This document shows positions 47,747-55,336 of a DNA stretch of 64,000 nt, piece by piece. Under the pieces are notes generated by a model. The model did no database searches. It was given only the letters and a program-made list of their open reading frames with translations, and was not told where the DNA came from. The translations under genes and the position numbers were made by a program. Position 1 is the first letter of the stretch, and every line of letters starts with the position of its first letter. The DNA comes from a virus, in IMG/VR virus record IMGVR_UViG_3300031669_000001, positions 64,001 to 128,000 of that record. One strand, given 5' to 3'.

Positions 47747-48006
47747 CTGTTGCTCCTTGGGATCTTGCCACCCTTACGAACGATCCATACAGTGCAGCAT
47801 GGAACGATGTTGATGCAGGTGCACTTGTATTCATTTGAATGATGAACACCTATCCACCAAGCGTTCAGATTGAAGAGGAAGCCAATCGTCAGCTTCTTGG
47901 CGATCTTCTTTTGAACTTTCAAGTCTGAGCTGCTTAACTTACTAACCCTGCCATTGCCGCGATAGTCTCGCTGTTTCGACATTACATTTTGTGTGAGTAT
48001 GCTCAT
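47743..48006 (-). CDS. Hypothetical protein with hydrophobic segment (87 aa)
   Basis: A basic N-terminal half and a hydrophobic segment (LTIGFLFNLNAWWIGVHHS, about 39-57), followed by three or four Cys (CTCINIVPCC). It may be membrane-associated. No family is recognised. A second ATG at residue 9 could be the start. Confidence 0.5.
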   Translation of the reverse strand: MSILTQNVMSKQRDYRGNGRVSKLSSSDLKVQKKIAKKLTIGFLFNLNAWWIGVHHSNEYKCTCINIVPCCTVWIVRKGGKIPRSNR

Positions 48007-48470
48007 TATGCCTCCGCCTTCTTATTTTTCCGTTGTGATTTCTTGTACTCTTTGTACCAAGCTTTTGCTCTGGTCAGATCGAGTGTGCCTCTTTTAACTG
48101 GTTTAGCTTTGCCGAGACGCTTCATGATTTCTTGCCATTCAGCACCATGGTTTTGAGTATCTGCACCCCGATGATCAAACTTGTCATATTGAACGAGATG
48201 AGCAATCTCATGAGGAATGGTATCATTCAACATGTCTGCAACGTCATCCTCGAATAAAATCATGTTCAAATCGATCAACATTGAGCTGTGAGCTGCACCT
48301 GACCATGAAGGGTTAATCTTGCAAAGATCAAACGTCATCGGCACAGGTATTGGTATGTTACATCCCATCTCCCTGTTTGCAATTTCAGCGTAGACGTTTG
48401 CTACGCGCTGAGCTGCATTTTGCAGCTGCTCGGTGGTGTACATACCTTCATTGTCAAACGGCAAAATCAT
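48006..48470 (-). CDS. SprT-like zinc metalloprotease-fold protein
   Basis: 154 residues from the ATG at 48470, which overlaps the TGA of the upstream small gene (ATGA); a longer TTG-initiated frame is less likely. PHEIAHLV at 86-93 is the HExxH zinc site, and NHGAEWQEIM with His108 provides the third ligand, as in SprT/Spartan proteins. Human Spartan degrades DNA-protein crosslinks; bacterial SprT is uncharacterised. The usual C-terminal zinc ribbon is absent. Confidence 0.78.
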   Translation of the reverse strand: MILPFDNEGMYTTEQLQNAAQRVANVYAEIANREMGCNIPIPVPMTFDLCKINPSWSGAAHSSMLIDLNMILFEDDVADMLNDTIPHEIAHLVQYDKFDHRGADTQNHGAEWQEIMKRLGKAKPVKRGTLDLTRAKAWYKEYKKSQRKNKKAEA

Positions 48471-48637
48471 GATAGCACCACTAATGGAGTAGCAGGCTTT
48501 GTTATCCAATAGATCGCACGATCTGGATCGAGGCCATTATCAAAACAGAAGTTAAAAGCTTCATCCAAGGTGGTTTTAAAGTCATGGACTTTACCGAGCT
48601 TTACTTTACATGGGAATGATTCTGTAGCTTCACTCAT
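48467..48637 (-). CDS. Small hypothetical protein (56 aa), first gene of the SprT operon
   Basis: The ATG at 48637 has an ideal GGAGGTAAC site and follows a good promoter. The product (MSEATESFPCKVKLGKVHDF...) is a compact alpha/beta protein ending with PLVVLS. Its stop overlaps the SprT start. It is short but strongly supported by signals. Confidence 0.7.
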   Translation of the reverse strand: MSEATESFPCKVKLGKVHDFKTTLDEAFNFCFDNGLDPDRAIYWITKPATPLVVLS

Positions 48638-48664
48638 GTTACCTCCAGCAAGATTTGATGTGAA

Positions 48665-48692
48665 ATTATATCACATCTGTGCGAAAAGTAAA
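48665..48692 (-). promoter_or_regulatory. Early-type promoter with overlapping inverted repeat
   Basis: TTTACT, 16 bases, TATAAT preceded by GTGA, on the minus strand, 28 bases before the ATG at 48637. The -10 lies inside a perfect inverted repeat GATGTGA/TCACATC (spacer 7, 48658-48678), a possible operator. Confidence 0.75.
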
Positions 48693-48702
48693 CTGTTTTG
48701 TG

Positions 48703-49509
48703 CTATTTTGGAGTGGAAGTGAGCTTAAACAGCGTTAAGCCAGCTACATTGGAAGGTTCGAACTCTTTAAGCTGTCTAATCATCTCTATCATCGTAGAAC
48801 CAGTTGAAAGAATATCGTCGACTACTAAGACGTTACTGTCAAGAACTTTCTCAAGCACAGTGTATGCATCTTTAAGTTCGATGAAGTTTTTGATGAACTT
48901 CAGGTATGGCTTGTAGAACTTCTTCAACTCGAGTTCACCATTCTTGATCTGATTTTTCAATGATCTCTTTAGCTCTTTAACAGAGTCAGGATTCTCCTCG
49001 GAGAACTTCTTCCAGAGGTGATGATTGGTGTTAATGAGAGGTTCTACATCTTCTGCGTTCAATGCTTTCTTTATAAATGCATCTGACAGAACTTCTGCAG
49101 TCGGATAAGCAGCGTGAATCTCATCTACAAACTGTTTGACAAGAGAGGAGCTGGATTTAGGGTAGATGATGATATCAGGCTTGATACGTTTCACTAAGAT
49201 GCCAGCTGCAGCTTTTACCTGATTCATTAGAGCTGCAAACTGCTTCTCATTTACCTTGTACGCTCCACTACCTTTGAGAGATTTTAGGATCTTAGTTGTA
49301 GTTTCAGATGATACGTAATTTAACAGAGAGTAGATGTCTGCATCGACATCCTTAACGTGCATTACATACGGCTGAGTTCTAAAGTAAGTCGAGATAGCAT
49401 CTTTTGTAGAGGCAGACTTATAATTCTGCGAAGTGATTCTAACGGAACCGCCTTCGATAGAGATATCCTCGAGGATAGTTTCTGACAGGAATTGTTTGAA
49501 AGTTATCAT
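48703..49509 (-). CDS. Putative capsid-targeted phosphoribosyltransferase-like protein
   Basis: 268 residues. The leader MITFKQFLSETILEDISIEG is the one most like T4's own capsid-targeting sequence (MKTYQEFIAEA), with an LSE-T site. The C-terminal VLVVDDILSTGST (227-239) is the PRPP-binding loop of type I phosphoribosyltransferases, preceded by a substrate-type IIIYPKSSSSLV strand at 113. The middle (150-215) is an inserted Lys-rich helical region. A packaged PRPP-using or PRPP-binding enzyme is unexpected. Confidence 0.7.
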   Translation of the reverse strand: MITFKQFLSETILEDISIEGGSVRITSQNYKSASTKDAISTYFRTQPYVMHVKDVDADIYSLLNYVSSETTTKILKSLKGSGAYKVNEKQFAALMNQVKAAAGILVKRIKPDIIIYPKSSSSLVKQFVDEIHAAYPTAEVLSDAFIKKALNAEDVEPLINTNHHLWKKFSEENPDSVKELKRSLKNQIKNGELELKKFYKPYLKFIKNFIELKDAYTVLEKVLDSNVLVVDDILSTGSTMIEMIRQLKEFEPSNVAGLTLFKLTSTPK

Positions 49510-49531
49510 GTTCTTATTTACTGATCTAAGA

Positions 49532-49559
49532 AAAAAGCCCGACGTAAGCCGGGCTTTTT
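49532..49559 (-). terminator. Terminator after the tail sheath gene
   Basis: A stem of 10 bp (AAAAAGCCCG/CGGGCTTTTT) with an 8-base loop and a TTTTTT tail on the minus strand, about 16 bases after the sheath stop. It is symmetrical enough to act in both directions. Confidence 0.9.
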
Positions 49560-49574
49560 GAAGTTTTACTCAAC

Positions 49575-51770
49575 TTAGCCTAAAGTAGAGCCAGTAGCAA
49601 CGATGTTGATTGGGATGTAGATAAATTCTACAGACTTAGTAGGTTGAACTGCGATGTCTACCCAAAGTTGATTTGCATCAACTCTCGTTGGAGTATTGTT
49701 GCTTGAATCACAGATTACGACGTAGTCATACAGACCGCGACGAAGCAGGATGTCATTTAAGTAGTTATCGATCATTGACTTGATAGAATCTTGAGTGATA
49801 CGATCATTCAATTCGAACAGGTAAGACATTGAAGCCTTACGGATATCACGCTTGATCATAACCATCAGACGCATAACGTTTACACGGTCAAGTCCAGATG
49901 CAACAGAACCCACAGAAGTTTTCTGTCCAAATACAACGATACCTTGTCCTGGGATGAATGGAATAGGGTTAACATCTGCACCGTATTCATACAGAATATC
50001 ACGCTGACCTTGGTTAAGAGGAGTAGATACGAACGTTGTTGCTGTACCCAAAGTTCCCTTGACGTAACCAATGTCAGTAATTCCAGTAACTACACCACGA
50101 CGTAAACCTGCTGGTGGATACCAAACTTCAGACACGCTATCGCTGTAAGCGTAAGTCTTAAGCGCCACACCAGAAGCTGCACAGAACACTGACGCTCCAT
50201 CAAGATTGGTTGTGAGAGCGTTAGGGTAGTAATATGCTACGTTAGTGCTTGATTGACGTTCAATACCAATAGACCAAACTGCTGTATCTTCTGGAGTTCT
50301 ATCGAATGGGCAATCAGCGATTACAAAAGCTTCATCATTGATAGCATCATTCAAGCTCAACAGAGAGCTGATTGTTTCGTGATATCCAGGGCAAAGAATC
50401 AAGTTGTATTCGTAGATTTCTGAACGAACATCTTGGTTAGAGTTGATTTCGGCGTTGAGAGCTGCTACGATAGAAACACGTCTTGCAGCATCATTTGAAC
50501 CTAAAGGTTCAGCAAGTGAAACCTGAGTAACGTTAAATGTCCATGCATCGGCAGCTCTGAACGCGATCGTTCCACCTGTGATGGTGAATGAGACTCTAGA
50601 GTTCGCGTAAAGAACTCCTTGTGTTGCGTTTCCTTGACTACCTGAAACCGTTCCGCTAACTGCAAAAGTTGGAACTGTTACAGATCCAACCGCAACGGTA
50701 AATCCAGTTCCACCCGCAAAAGTTCCAGTTAATTGATTGCCAACAACGTAACCTGTGCCACCACCAACAAGAACAACATTCGTAACTCCACTTGTTCCTG
50801 CTGTGCTTACGTTTGTATTTGTCGCTGTGAGAGCTGTATTGATTGCACCGATAAGATCAGTTCCAGTAGAAGCAGGGATAGTTGCAACTACAGTAGAAGT
50901 TGCTCCTGTAGTTGCACTGGTAATAACAAGTGCATTGCCAACTACGCTAACAGTTCCTGTCACACCGAGTTGTGCAGTCATCAATGCCGCAAGAGATGAT
51001 AGTGTATCGACACCAGTTGCAGTAACTACGTGATCTATAGCTCCAGCTCCATTGATATTTGTAGTGAATGTAAATGGTGCGGCAGCGATTCCCAATACGG
51101 TAGATCCAGTAACAGCAGGGGTTGCGGTGAAAGCGATTGTTGCCTTACCACTTGTGATACCAGCGACGGTGATATTAGCAGTTGCACCAGTACCTGTTCC
51201 TGATACAGGAGTCAGGGAAATTCCATTGTATGTTCCGTTTGTGTAACCTTGACCAGGAACAACCGTGCTAAGAGAAACGATTCCATTTGAACCTGAATTT
51301 GCAGTAACGGTCCAAAGTTCTGCAACTGAAGTTGCCTGATTTAATACGGGAGCTGAGATAGTACCATTGCCAGTTCCACCGAATGTTGGACCGGCTGATA
51401 CATATTCAGAGGTTGTCAAGTCTGCAAGATCGACGTCAGCGCGAACAGTGTAAGCACGATTCAAGATCGTTAGAGCTTGATTTAAAGCTAGAAGACCATA
51501 TTCATTACGAGCATCACCGTGCAAAGCTGCACCAGTGTTGTCTGTTCTAAAGACGGGAACGCCGAATGTAGAAACAGATTGATTCAGTGAAGTGATCGTA
51601 CGTACAACGCTATGTTCCAGTGTACCTGTAGCTGAGGTAATCCCATCAGCCTGTACTTTATTGGCTTGCGTTGCAAGAAAGATGAGCGGCACTGTAGGAG
51701 CTGCAGCAGGTATGTAGTAACTTTCATTGACGATAGTTACTGAAACTCCAGGACTTACTAATGTTGCCAT
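49575..51770 (-). CDS. 18: Tail sheath protein gp18
   Basis: 731 residues (T4: 659). It begins with LVSPGVSVTIVNESYYIPAA, typical of sheath proteins. The C-terminal 350 residues contain the subtilisin-like sheath domain (LILCPGYHETISSLLSLND, PPAGLRRGVVTGITD, GLDRVNVMRLMVMIKRDIRK) and end with YDYVVICDSSNN and VDIAVQPTKSVEFIYIP. Residues 130-375 hold Gly/Thr/Val-rich inserted repeats, two of which (166-203 and 328-363) resemble domain B of gp13. It has a late-type box and a strong terminator. Confidence 0.93.
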   Translation of the reverse strand: MATLVSPGVSVTIVNESYYIPAAAPTVPLIFLATQANKVQADGITSATGTLEHSVVRTITSLNQSVSTFGVPVFRTDNTGAALHGDARNEYGLLALNQALTILNRAYTVRADVDLADLTTSEYVSAGPTFGGTGNGTISAPVLNQATSVAELWTVTANSGSNGIVSLSTVVPGQGYTNGTYNGISLTPVSGTGTGATANITVAGITSGKATIAFTATPAVTGSTVLGIAAAPFTFTTNINGAGAIDHVVTATGVDTLSSLAALMTAQLGVTGTVSVVGNALVITSATTGATSTVVATIPASTGTDLIGAINTALTATNTNVSTAGTSGVTNVVLVGGGTGYVVGNQLTGTFAGGTGFTVAVGSVTVPTFAVSGTVSGSQGNATQGVLYANSRVSFTITGGTIAFRAADAWTFNVTQVSLAEPLGSNDAARRVSIVAALNAEINSNQDVRSEIYEYNLILCPGYHETISSLLSLNDAINDEAFVIADCPFDRTPEDTAVWSIGIERQSSTNVAYYYPNALTTNLDGASVFCAASGVALKTYAYSDSVSEVWYPPAGLRRGVVTGITDIGYVKGTLGTATTFVSTPLNQGQRDILYEYGADVNPIPFIPGQGIVVFGQKTSVGSVASGLDRVNVMRLMVMIKRDIRKASMSYLFELNDRITQDSIKSMIDNYLNDILLRRGLYDYVVICDSSNNTPTRVDANQLWVDIAVQPTKSVEFIYIPINIVATGSTLG

Positions 51771-51823
51771 TTTTATATTCTCCTAAACGATTGGAACTTG
51801 AGTTCCTCGATTCTTCATACACA

Positions 51824-51831
51824 TATTTATG
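51824..51831 (-). promoter_or_regulatory. Late-type promoter box CATAAATA for gene 18
   Basis: One base off TATAAATA, 54 bases before the gene 18 ATG on the minus strand. The leader contains a short hairpin (GGAACT/AGTTCC). Confidence 0.6.
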
Positions 51832-51872
51832 CATAGTGCACTTCCTGGAGATGATTTTAACGCAAATTGGTG

Positions 51873-51900
51873 TTTACTTATTTCTAGCCTGTGATATAAT
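51873..51900 (+). promoter_or_regulatory. Early-type promoter of the plus-strand operon
   Basis: TTTACT, 16 bases, TATAAT preceded by GTGA, identical in all hexamers and spacing to the site at 48665. It is 28 bases before the ATG at 51928. Confidence 0.78.
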
Positions 51901-51927
51901 TACCTTATTGTTAATGAGGTGCTTCTA

Positions 51928-52155
51928 ATGTCCGAAAAAGAACCGTTGTCACTCAATGCCAAGAACGCATATTGGAGTGCCGATAAGCCTGAAGTTATCG
52001 ATGCGTTAGAGATTCCACCAGAGAAGATGAGCAACGAACAATTGCTATTGGTCGTACGCGAATTGGATCGCAGGTTCATGCAACTTTGGGATAAAGTAAT
52101 TTTTGAACGTCAGCATAATCTGGTAGATTATGCCAAATTGAAGGGAAAGAGATGA
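51928..52155 (+). CDS. Hypothetical protein, first gene of the plus-strand early operon (75 aa)
   Basis: The ATG at 51928 follows GAGGT by 7 bases; a GTG three codons upstream is part of the ribosome-binding region. The product is acidic at the N terminus, with a helical C-terminal half (NEQLLLVVRELDRRFMQLWD). No family is recognised. It overlaps the next gene by 4 bases. Confidence 0.65.
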   Translation: MSEKEPLSLNAKNAYWSADKPEVIDALEIPPEKMSNEQLLLVVRELDRRFMQLWDKVIFERQHNLVDYAKLKGKR

Positions 52156-52514
52156 ATTATTGGATGAAACACCGTAGAGGAACATCTGCCAGCGCAGGAC
52201 ACTGGGAGTGGGTTTTGCTTGGTAGCTCAACGGAAGAAGACGCAAAGTCAGACGCAGAAGAGATTGCAGCCGAAATAAACAACTCCTACTACTGGTCTGA
52301 GCACCACAGGGGCGTCACATGGGAAGTAACAACAGCAGCTCCAAAACATATCGTCGAAGGCCACTTAAATTCTGCAAAGAACAGAATTGAAAAACTCAAA
52401 GCTGATGTGATTAGTCTCGAAGCGGATGTCGCAACAGCAAAAGAGTGTGTGTGCGTTGGTGAGAAAGAATATTCCTGCTACTGCATGCACTGTGGTAGAA
52501 CATTAAAACGTTAG
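52152..52514 (+). CDS. Hypothetical protein with coiled coil and terminal Cys cluster (120 aa)
   Basis: An alpha/beta N-terminal half with many Trp (WMKHRRGTSASAGHWEWVLL), a coiled coil at about 70-100 and a C-terminal CVCVG...CYCMHCG cluster, which looks like a small zinc site. No family is recognised. Confidence 0.6.
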   Translation: MNYWMKHRRGTSASAGHWEWVLLGSSTEEDAKSDAEEIAAEINNSYYWSEHHRGVTWEVTTAAPKHIVEGHLNSAKNRIEKLKADVISLEADVATAKECVCVGEKEYSCYCMHCGRTLKR

Positions 52515-52522
52515 GATCAATA

Positions 52523-52747
52523 ATGAGCTATCAAGATTTAGCGCCGGAAGAAAAATTCATCTATGATTGGCAGCATGACATGCTTGGAGGATTTTCATCA
52601 AATCTCATGGCTGCAATCATGGCTGCCGATTCATATAACCTTCATCGTTTAGCAGCTGGATTTCCAACTGAAGTAAACGGCTACATACAATTTACAAGAG
52701 TTGAAGGTTGGTGGGAATCAGTTCAAGAGAAAGTAAAATCTAAATGA
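52523..52747 (+). CDS. Hypothetical protein (74 aa)
   Basis: A small helical protein rich in aromatic residues, with a central Met/Ala segment (FSSNLMAAIMAADSY). It overlaps the next gene by 4 bases. No function is recognised. Confidence 0.6.
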   Translation: MSYQDLAPEEKFIYDWQHDMLGGFSSNLMAAIMAADSYNLHRLAAGFPTEVNGYIQFTRVEGWWESVQEKVKSK

Positions 52748-53097
52748 GCTCAAAACTACGGAAAGTTTCAAAGTACTTCACAGGCCTAGCCCCTAAAAGA
52801 GGTTGTGTGAAGCAATTCAAAGCTATCGACGCGGAGATCAGAGAGCTGAATGCCAATCTGACTCACTTCATCATTCAAGACGTTGCTAGCTTTTCTTGCG
52901 GTAATATCACTCACAACGCCGACGAAACAAAGGCAAAGATCGCTGCAAAAATGATAGAACTTCAAGAATTTGCTTTGACAGAGGATGAACAGTTTTGGCA
53001 AGAAGAAAAGCGTTACGCAGCCGAGCAGCGAAAGCTACACAGCCTTTCATCCATGAACGACATTTCTGATGCTATACTGGGATTTACAAGGAGATAA
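52744..53097 (+). CDS. Hypothetical helical protein (117 aa)
   Basis: A basic N terminus followed by long helices (IDAEIRELNANLTHFI, then KIAAKMIELQEFALTEDEQF). No motif is recognised. It is translated with its neighbours in the early operon. Confidence 0.6.
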   Translation: MSSKLRKVSKYFTGLAPKRGCVKQFKAIDAEIRELNANLTHFIIQDVASFSCGNITHNADETKAKIAAKMIELQEFALTEDEQFWQEEKRYAAEQRKLHSLSSMNDISDAILGFTRR

Positions 53098-53098
53098 T

Positions 53099-53389
53099 AT
53101 GAGTAGACGATTTGTTAACGGATTCTTGACACTATTCAATCTGACAAAGCAGAAGGTTCAGCCGCAGAGCGAGCGTAATAAAGAGCTCGAAGCCAACAGG
53201 CCTAAAAATGCTCCTTATATCACAGCACTCAAAAGATTCCCAGAATATGAGGGACGAGTCTTCTACTCACAACGTGAGATGAGTAGTCTGAGACACTCTG
53301 AAGCTGTTCTGAATGGACGAAGGAAAAGAAATGTTTGTGACCGTTCTGTAGATCGTTGGGATGTCTTTGGCTGGCCAAGTCAAAGATGA
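53099..53389 (+). CDS. Hypothetical basic protein (96 aa)
   Basis: The ATG at 53099 has GGAGATAAT directly upstream. The product is strongly basic (Arg/Lys-rich: NGRRKRNVCDRSVDR), suggesting binding to nucleic acid or a negatively charged surface. No family is recognised. It is followed by an ATGA overlap. Confidence 0.6.
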   Translation: MSRRFVNGFLTLFNLTKQKVQPQSERNKELEANRPKNAPYITALKRFPEYEGRVFYSQREMSSLRHSEAVLNGRRKRNVCDRSVDRWDVFGWPSQR

Positions 53390-53832
53390 GTGACATTGGA
53401 ATAAAATTATCAAGATTTGGACGTTGGTGGTCAAGTAACGGTGTAACATACACTGGAATACTTTCTCCTCAAGAATTATTTGGATGCTGTGTACTTAACA
53501 TTCCGCAATATTGGAGAAGAATTCATACAGTTATAGATCCAGAGAACTATCCAATTCCACTCATGGGAGGTGGAGTTTTTGTCCCCATGCAATTAGTGAG
53601 TCCAAAAGATAGAAATAGAAGAATTGCAAATTTAAACAATTTTTGTTTAAAATGGACAGTTAGAGCTCAAATTATACAGCCTATTTTTGTTGGGATTATT
53701 AGTATCTTAACATTTGAAATATTCAGAACTATATGGGAGTTGAATGATCTGATTATCATTTTCCCTTTAATTGGAGTGATTACGATATTATCAGGTTATA
53801 TGTTAGGGATATTGACAGATAGATCTCAATAG
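53386..53832 (+). CDS. Membrane protein, two transmembrane helices (148 aa)
   Basis: The ATG at 53386 overlaps the previous stop (ATGA). The N-terminal 90 residues are soluble and rich in aromatic residues. Two hydrophobic helices follow at about 93-113 and 121-142 (IIQPIFVGIISILTF and LIIIFPLIGVITILSGYMLG). No family is recognised; an early inner-membrane protein could act in exclusion or host take-over. Confidence 0.65.
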   Translation: MSDIGIKLSRFGRWWSSNGVTYTGILSPQELFGCCVLNIPQYWRRIHTVIDPENYPIPLMGGGVFVPMQLVSPKDRNRRIANLNNFCLKWTVRAQIIQPIFVGIISILTFEIFRTIWELNDLIIIFPLIGVITILSGYMLGILTDRSQ

Positions 53833-53833
53833 A

Positions 53834-53841
53834 AATAAATA
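53834..53841 (+). promoter_or_regulatory. Late-type promoter box AATAAATA (plus strand)
   Basis: The octamer begins 1 base after the previous stop and ends 26 bases before the ATG at 53868, with AAGGAAT between. It is the third of the plus-strand AATAAATA sites. Confidence 0.5.
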
Positions 53842-53867
53842 AAATAAGTCAATTACAAGGAATCATC

Positions 53868-54608
53868 ATGAAACTCCATGAAATTTTAGATCAAGTAGAA
53901 CAAGAACAATTAGATGAAGGTCTAAAAGATTTAATCACAAAGCTCAAAACTAATTGGAAGAAAACCATGATTGCAGGTCTACTTGCAACAGCAACCGCAA
54001 TGGGGCCTTCAGCTGTTAAAGCTTGTGATTTTATTGGATGGAATGATACATTCAAAAATATCCAACATACACAATTAAATAAGCTTACACCAGAAGCAAA
54101 AAAAGCTATCGATCAAAGTGATTATATAAAAGCTGCCAAGACAATCACAAATAAACCTGACGAAATAAATTTAGTTGCAGCATGCCTGGCATTATCAAAT
54201 GATGAAGCTTCTATATCTGTTAAATTCTTAACTCAATTAGCTAAAAAAGATATACCAGAAGCACAATTTCAATTGAGTCTTGCATATTCAAATGGTAAGG
54301 GAGTTGCAGAAAATGATAATGAAGCATTAAAATGGAATGAAAAAGCTGCGTATCATAAAAAATCTCCAGGTGCTACAAGTGCACAAGGATATATGGCTCT
54401 TAATTATATGTATGGGCTAGATAGCAAAATAGATAATGTTAAAGCTTATGCATGGGCTATTATTTCAGTTGAAAATTATATGGAAAATGATACATTTAAA
54501 AGAAAAGATCTTATAAGAACGAGAGAGACTCTTGCAAATTTTTTATCTGATGATCAACAAAAACAAGCTGAAAATTTAGTTAAAAATATTACTAAATCAC
54601 TACATTAA
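53868..54608 (+). CDS. Putative capsid-targeted Sel1-repeat protein
   Basis: 246 residues. Leader MKLHEILDQVEQEQLDEG with LDE-G. A hydrophobic Ala/Gly segment with a Cys follows (MIAGLLATATAMGPSAVKAC, about 41-60), similar in placement to that of the SLT protein at 38147. Then at least two Sel1-type repeats (PEAQFQLSLAYSNGKGV, EALKWNEKAAYHK, SAQGYMALNYMYGLDS), which form alpha-solenoids that bind proteins. The gene is much more A+T-rich than its surroundings, which suggests recent acquisition. Confidence 0.72.
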   Translation: MKLHEILDQVEQEQLDEGLKDLITKLKTNWKKTMIAGLLATATAMGPSAVKACDFIGWNDTFKNIQHTQLNKLTPEAKKAIDQSDYIKAAKTITNKPDEINLVAACLALSNDEASISVKFLTQLAKKDIPEAQFQLSLAYSNGKGVAENDNEALKWNEKAAYHKKSPGATSAQGYMALNYMYGLDSKIDNVKAYAWAIISVENYMENDTFKRKDLIRTRETLANFLSDDQQKQAENLVKNITKSLH

Positions 54609-55272
54609 GAAGTGCTTCAGCTTCTAAAGTCAGCACCTGTTTCTTCGAAAGGTTCTTCTTCGCCAAAACAATCCTCAGGTTCCGTGCATCTGCCAAAATC
54701 TCAGGCGCCAGACCATTTTTAAACCCGTAGATGATTGGGATGATATGGTCGAGGTTGACCGCATCAGGATGTCTACTTGGAGTTGTTCTTGGAAAGTTAT
54801 TTGGGTTCATCGTGACTTTATTCTCACGATAGACTTTTTCAGATAGAATTCTAACATGATCGCAATAATCTCTCCACTTCTTCAGATCATAGGTTCGTCC
54901 GTACTTCTCGACGTATGCTTTTAAAGCTCCAGCAAATCGCTTCTTAGGACCACAAAATCCACAAATTGTTCTACGCGTTATCAAATTGCCAACGCGAGCA
55001 GAAAAAGTATGTCCACAAGCTCTATTAGTTACAGTCACATTCGAATGACTGCCCTGAGTTATGTTGAATTCAACGATGTCATAGCCAAGAGAATCAAATT
55101 GGATCTTCCATTCCTGATTCTGAATAATTCTCTTCAATTTAATGTAACACGAATTGCAATTGCCAGGCTTTGCTGCTGGATGACGTTCTACACTACAAGT
55201 TTGACAGAGGTTCATTGGACATTGTAACATAAAATTCACAGAAAGAGTATTAGTCTGCTCTATAGACAACAA
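54592..55272 (-). CDS. HNH homing endonuclease
   Basis: About 226 residues; starts at 55230 or 55215 are also possible and none has a good ribosome-binding site. The N-terminal half has three zinc-type Cys pairs (CQTCS, CNSC and CGFCG). The catalytic HNH region is VNLDHIIPIIYGFKNGL, followed by DARNLRIVLAKKNLSKK, with His, Asn and Asn/Lys in order. It sits just downstream of gene 23, a classical homing site in T4-like phages, and converges with the Sel1 gene (17-base overlap). Confidence 0.8.
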   Translation of the reverse strand: MLSIEQTNTLSVNFMLQCPMNLCQTCSVERHPAAKPGNCNSCYIKLKRIIQNQEWKIQFDSLGYDIVEFNITQGSHSNVTVTNRACGHTFSARVGNLITRRTICGFCGPKKRFAGALKAYVEKYGRTYDLKKWRDYCDHVRILSEKVYRENKVTMNPNNFPRTTPSRHPDAVNLDHIIPIIYGFKNGLAPEILADARNLRIVLAKKNLSKKQVLTLEAEALLNVVI

Positions 55273-55292
55273 AGGACTCCGAAGAGTCCTTT
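55271..55292 (-). terminator. Terminator after gene 23 with UUCG tetraloop
   Basis: A 9-bp stem (AAAGGACTC/GAGTCCTTT) closed by C(TTCG)G on the minus strand, 45 bases after the gene 23 stop, followed by GTTGTC. The tetraloop makes it very stable; the T run is short. Confidence 0.7.
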
Positions 55293-55336
55293 GCAGTTTT
55301 GATGCTTTTCTTGCTGTTTCGCGTTACTTCTTACGA

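Noticed and set aside
50733-51033. Overlapping plus-strand frames rich in Ala/Val/Thr or Cys/Ser
   Set aside because: They result from the repetitive Gly/Thr/Val codons of the sheath insert on the other strand.
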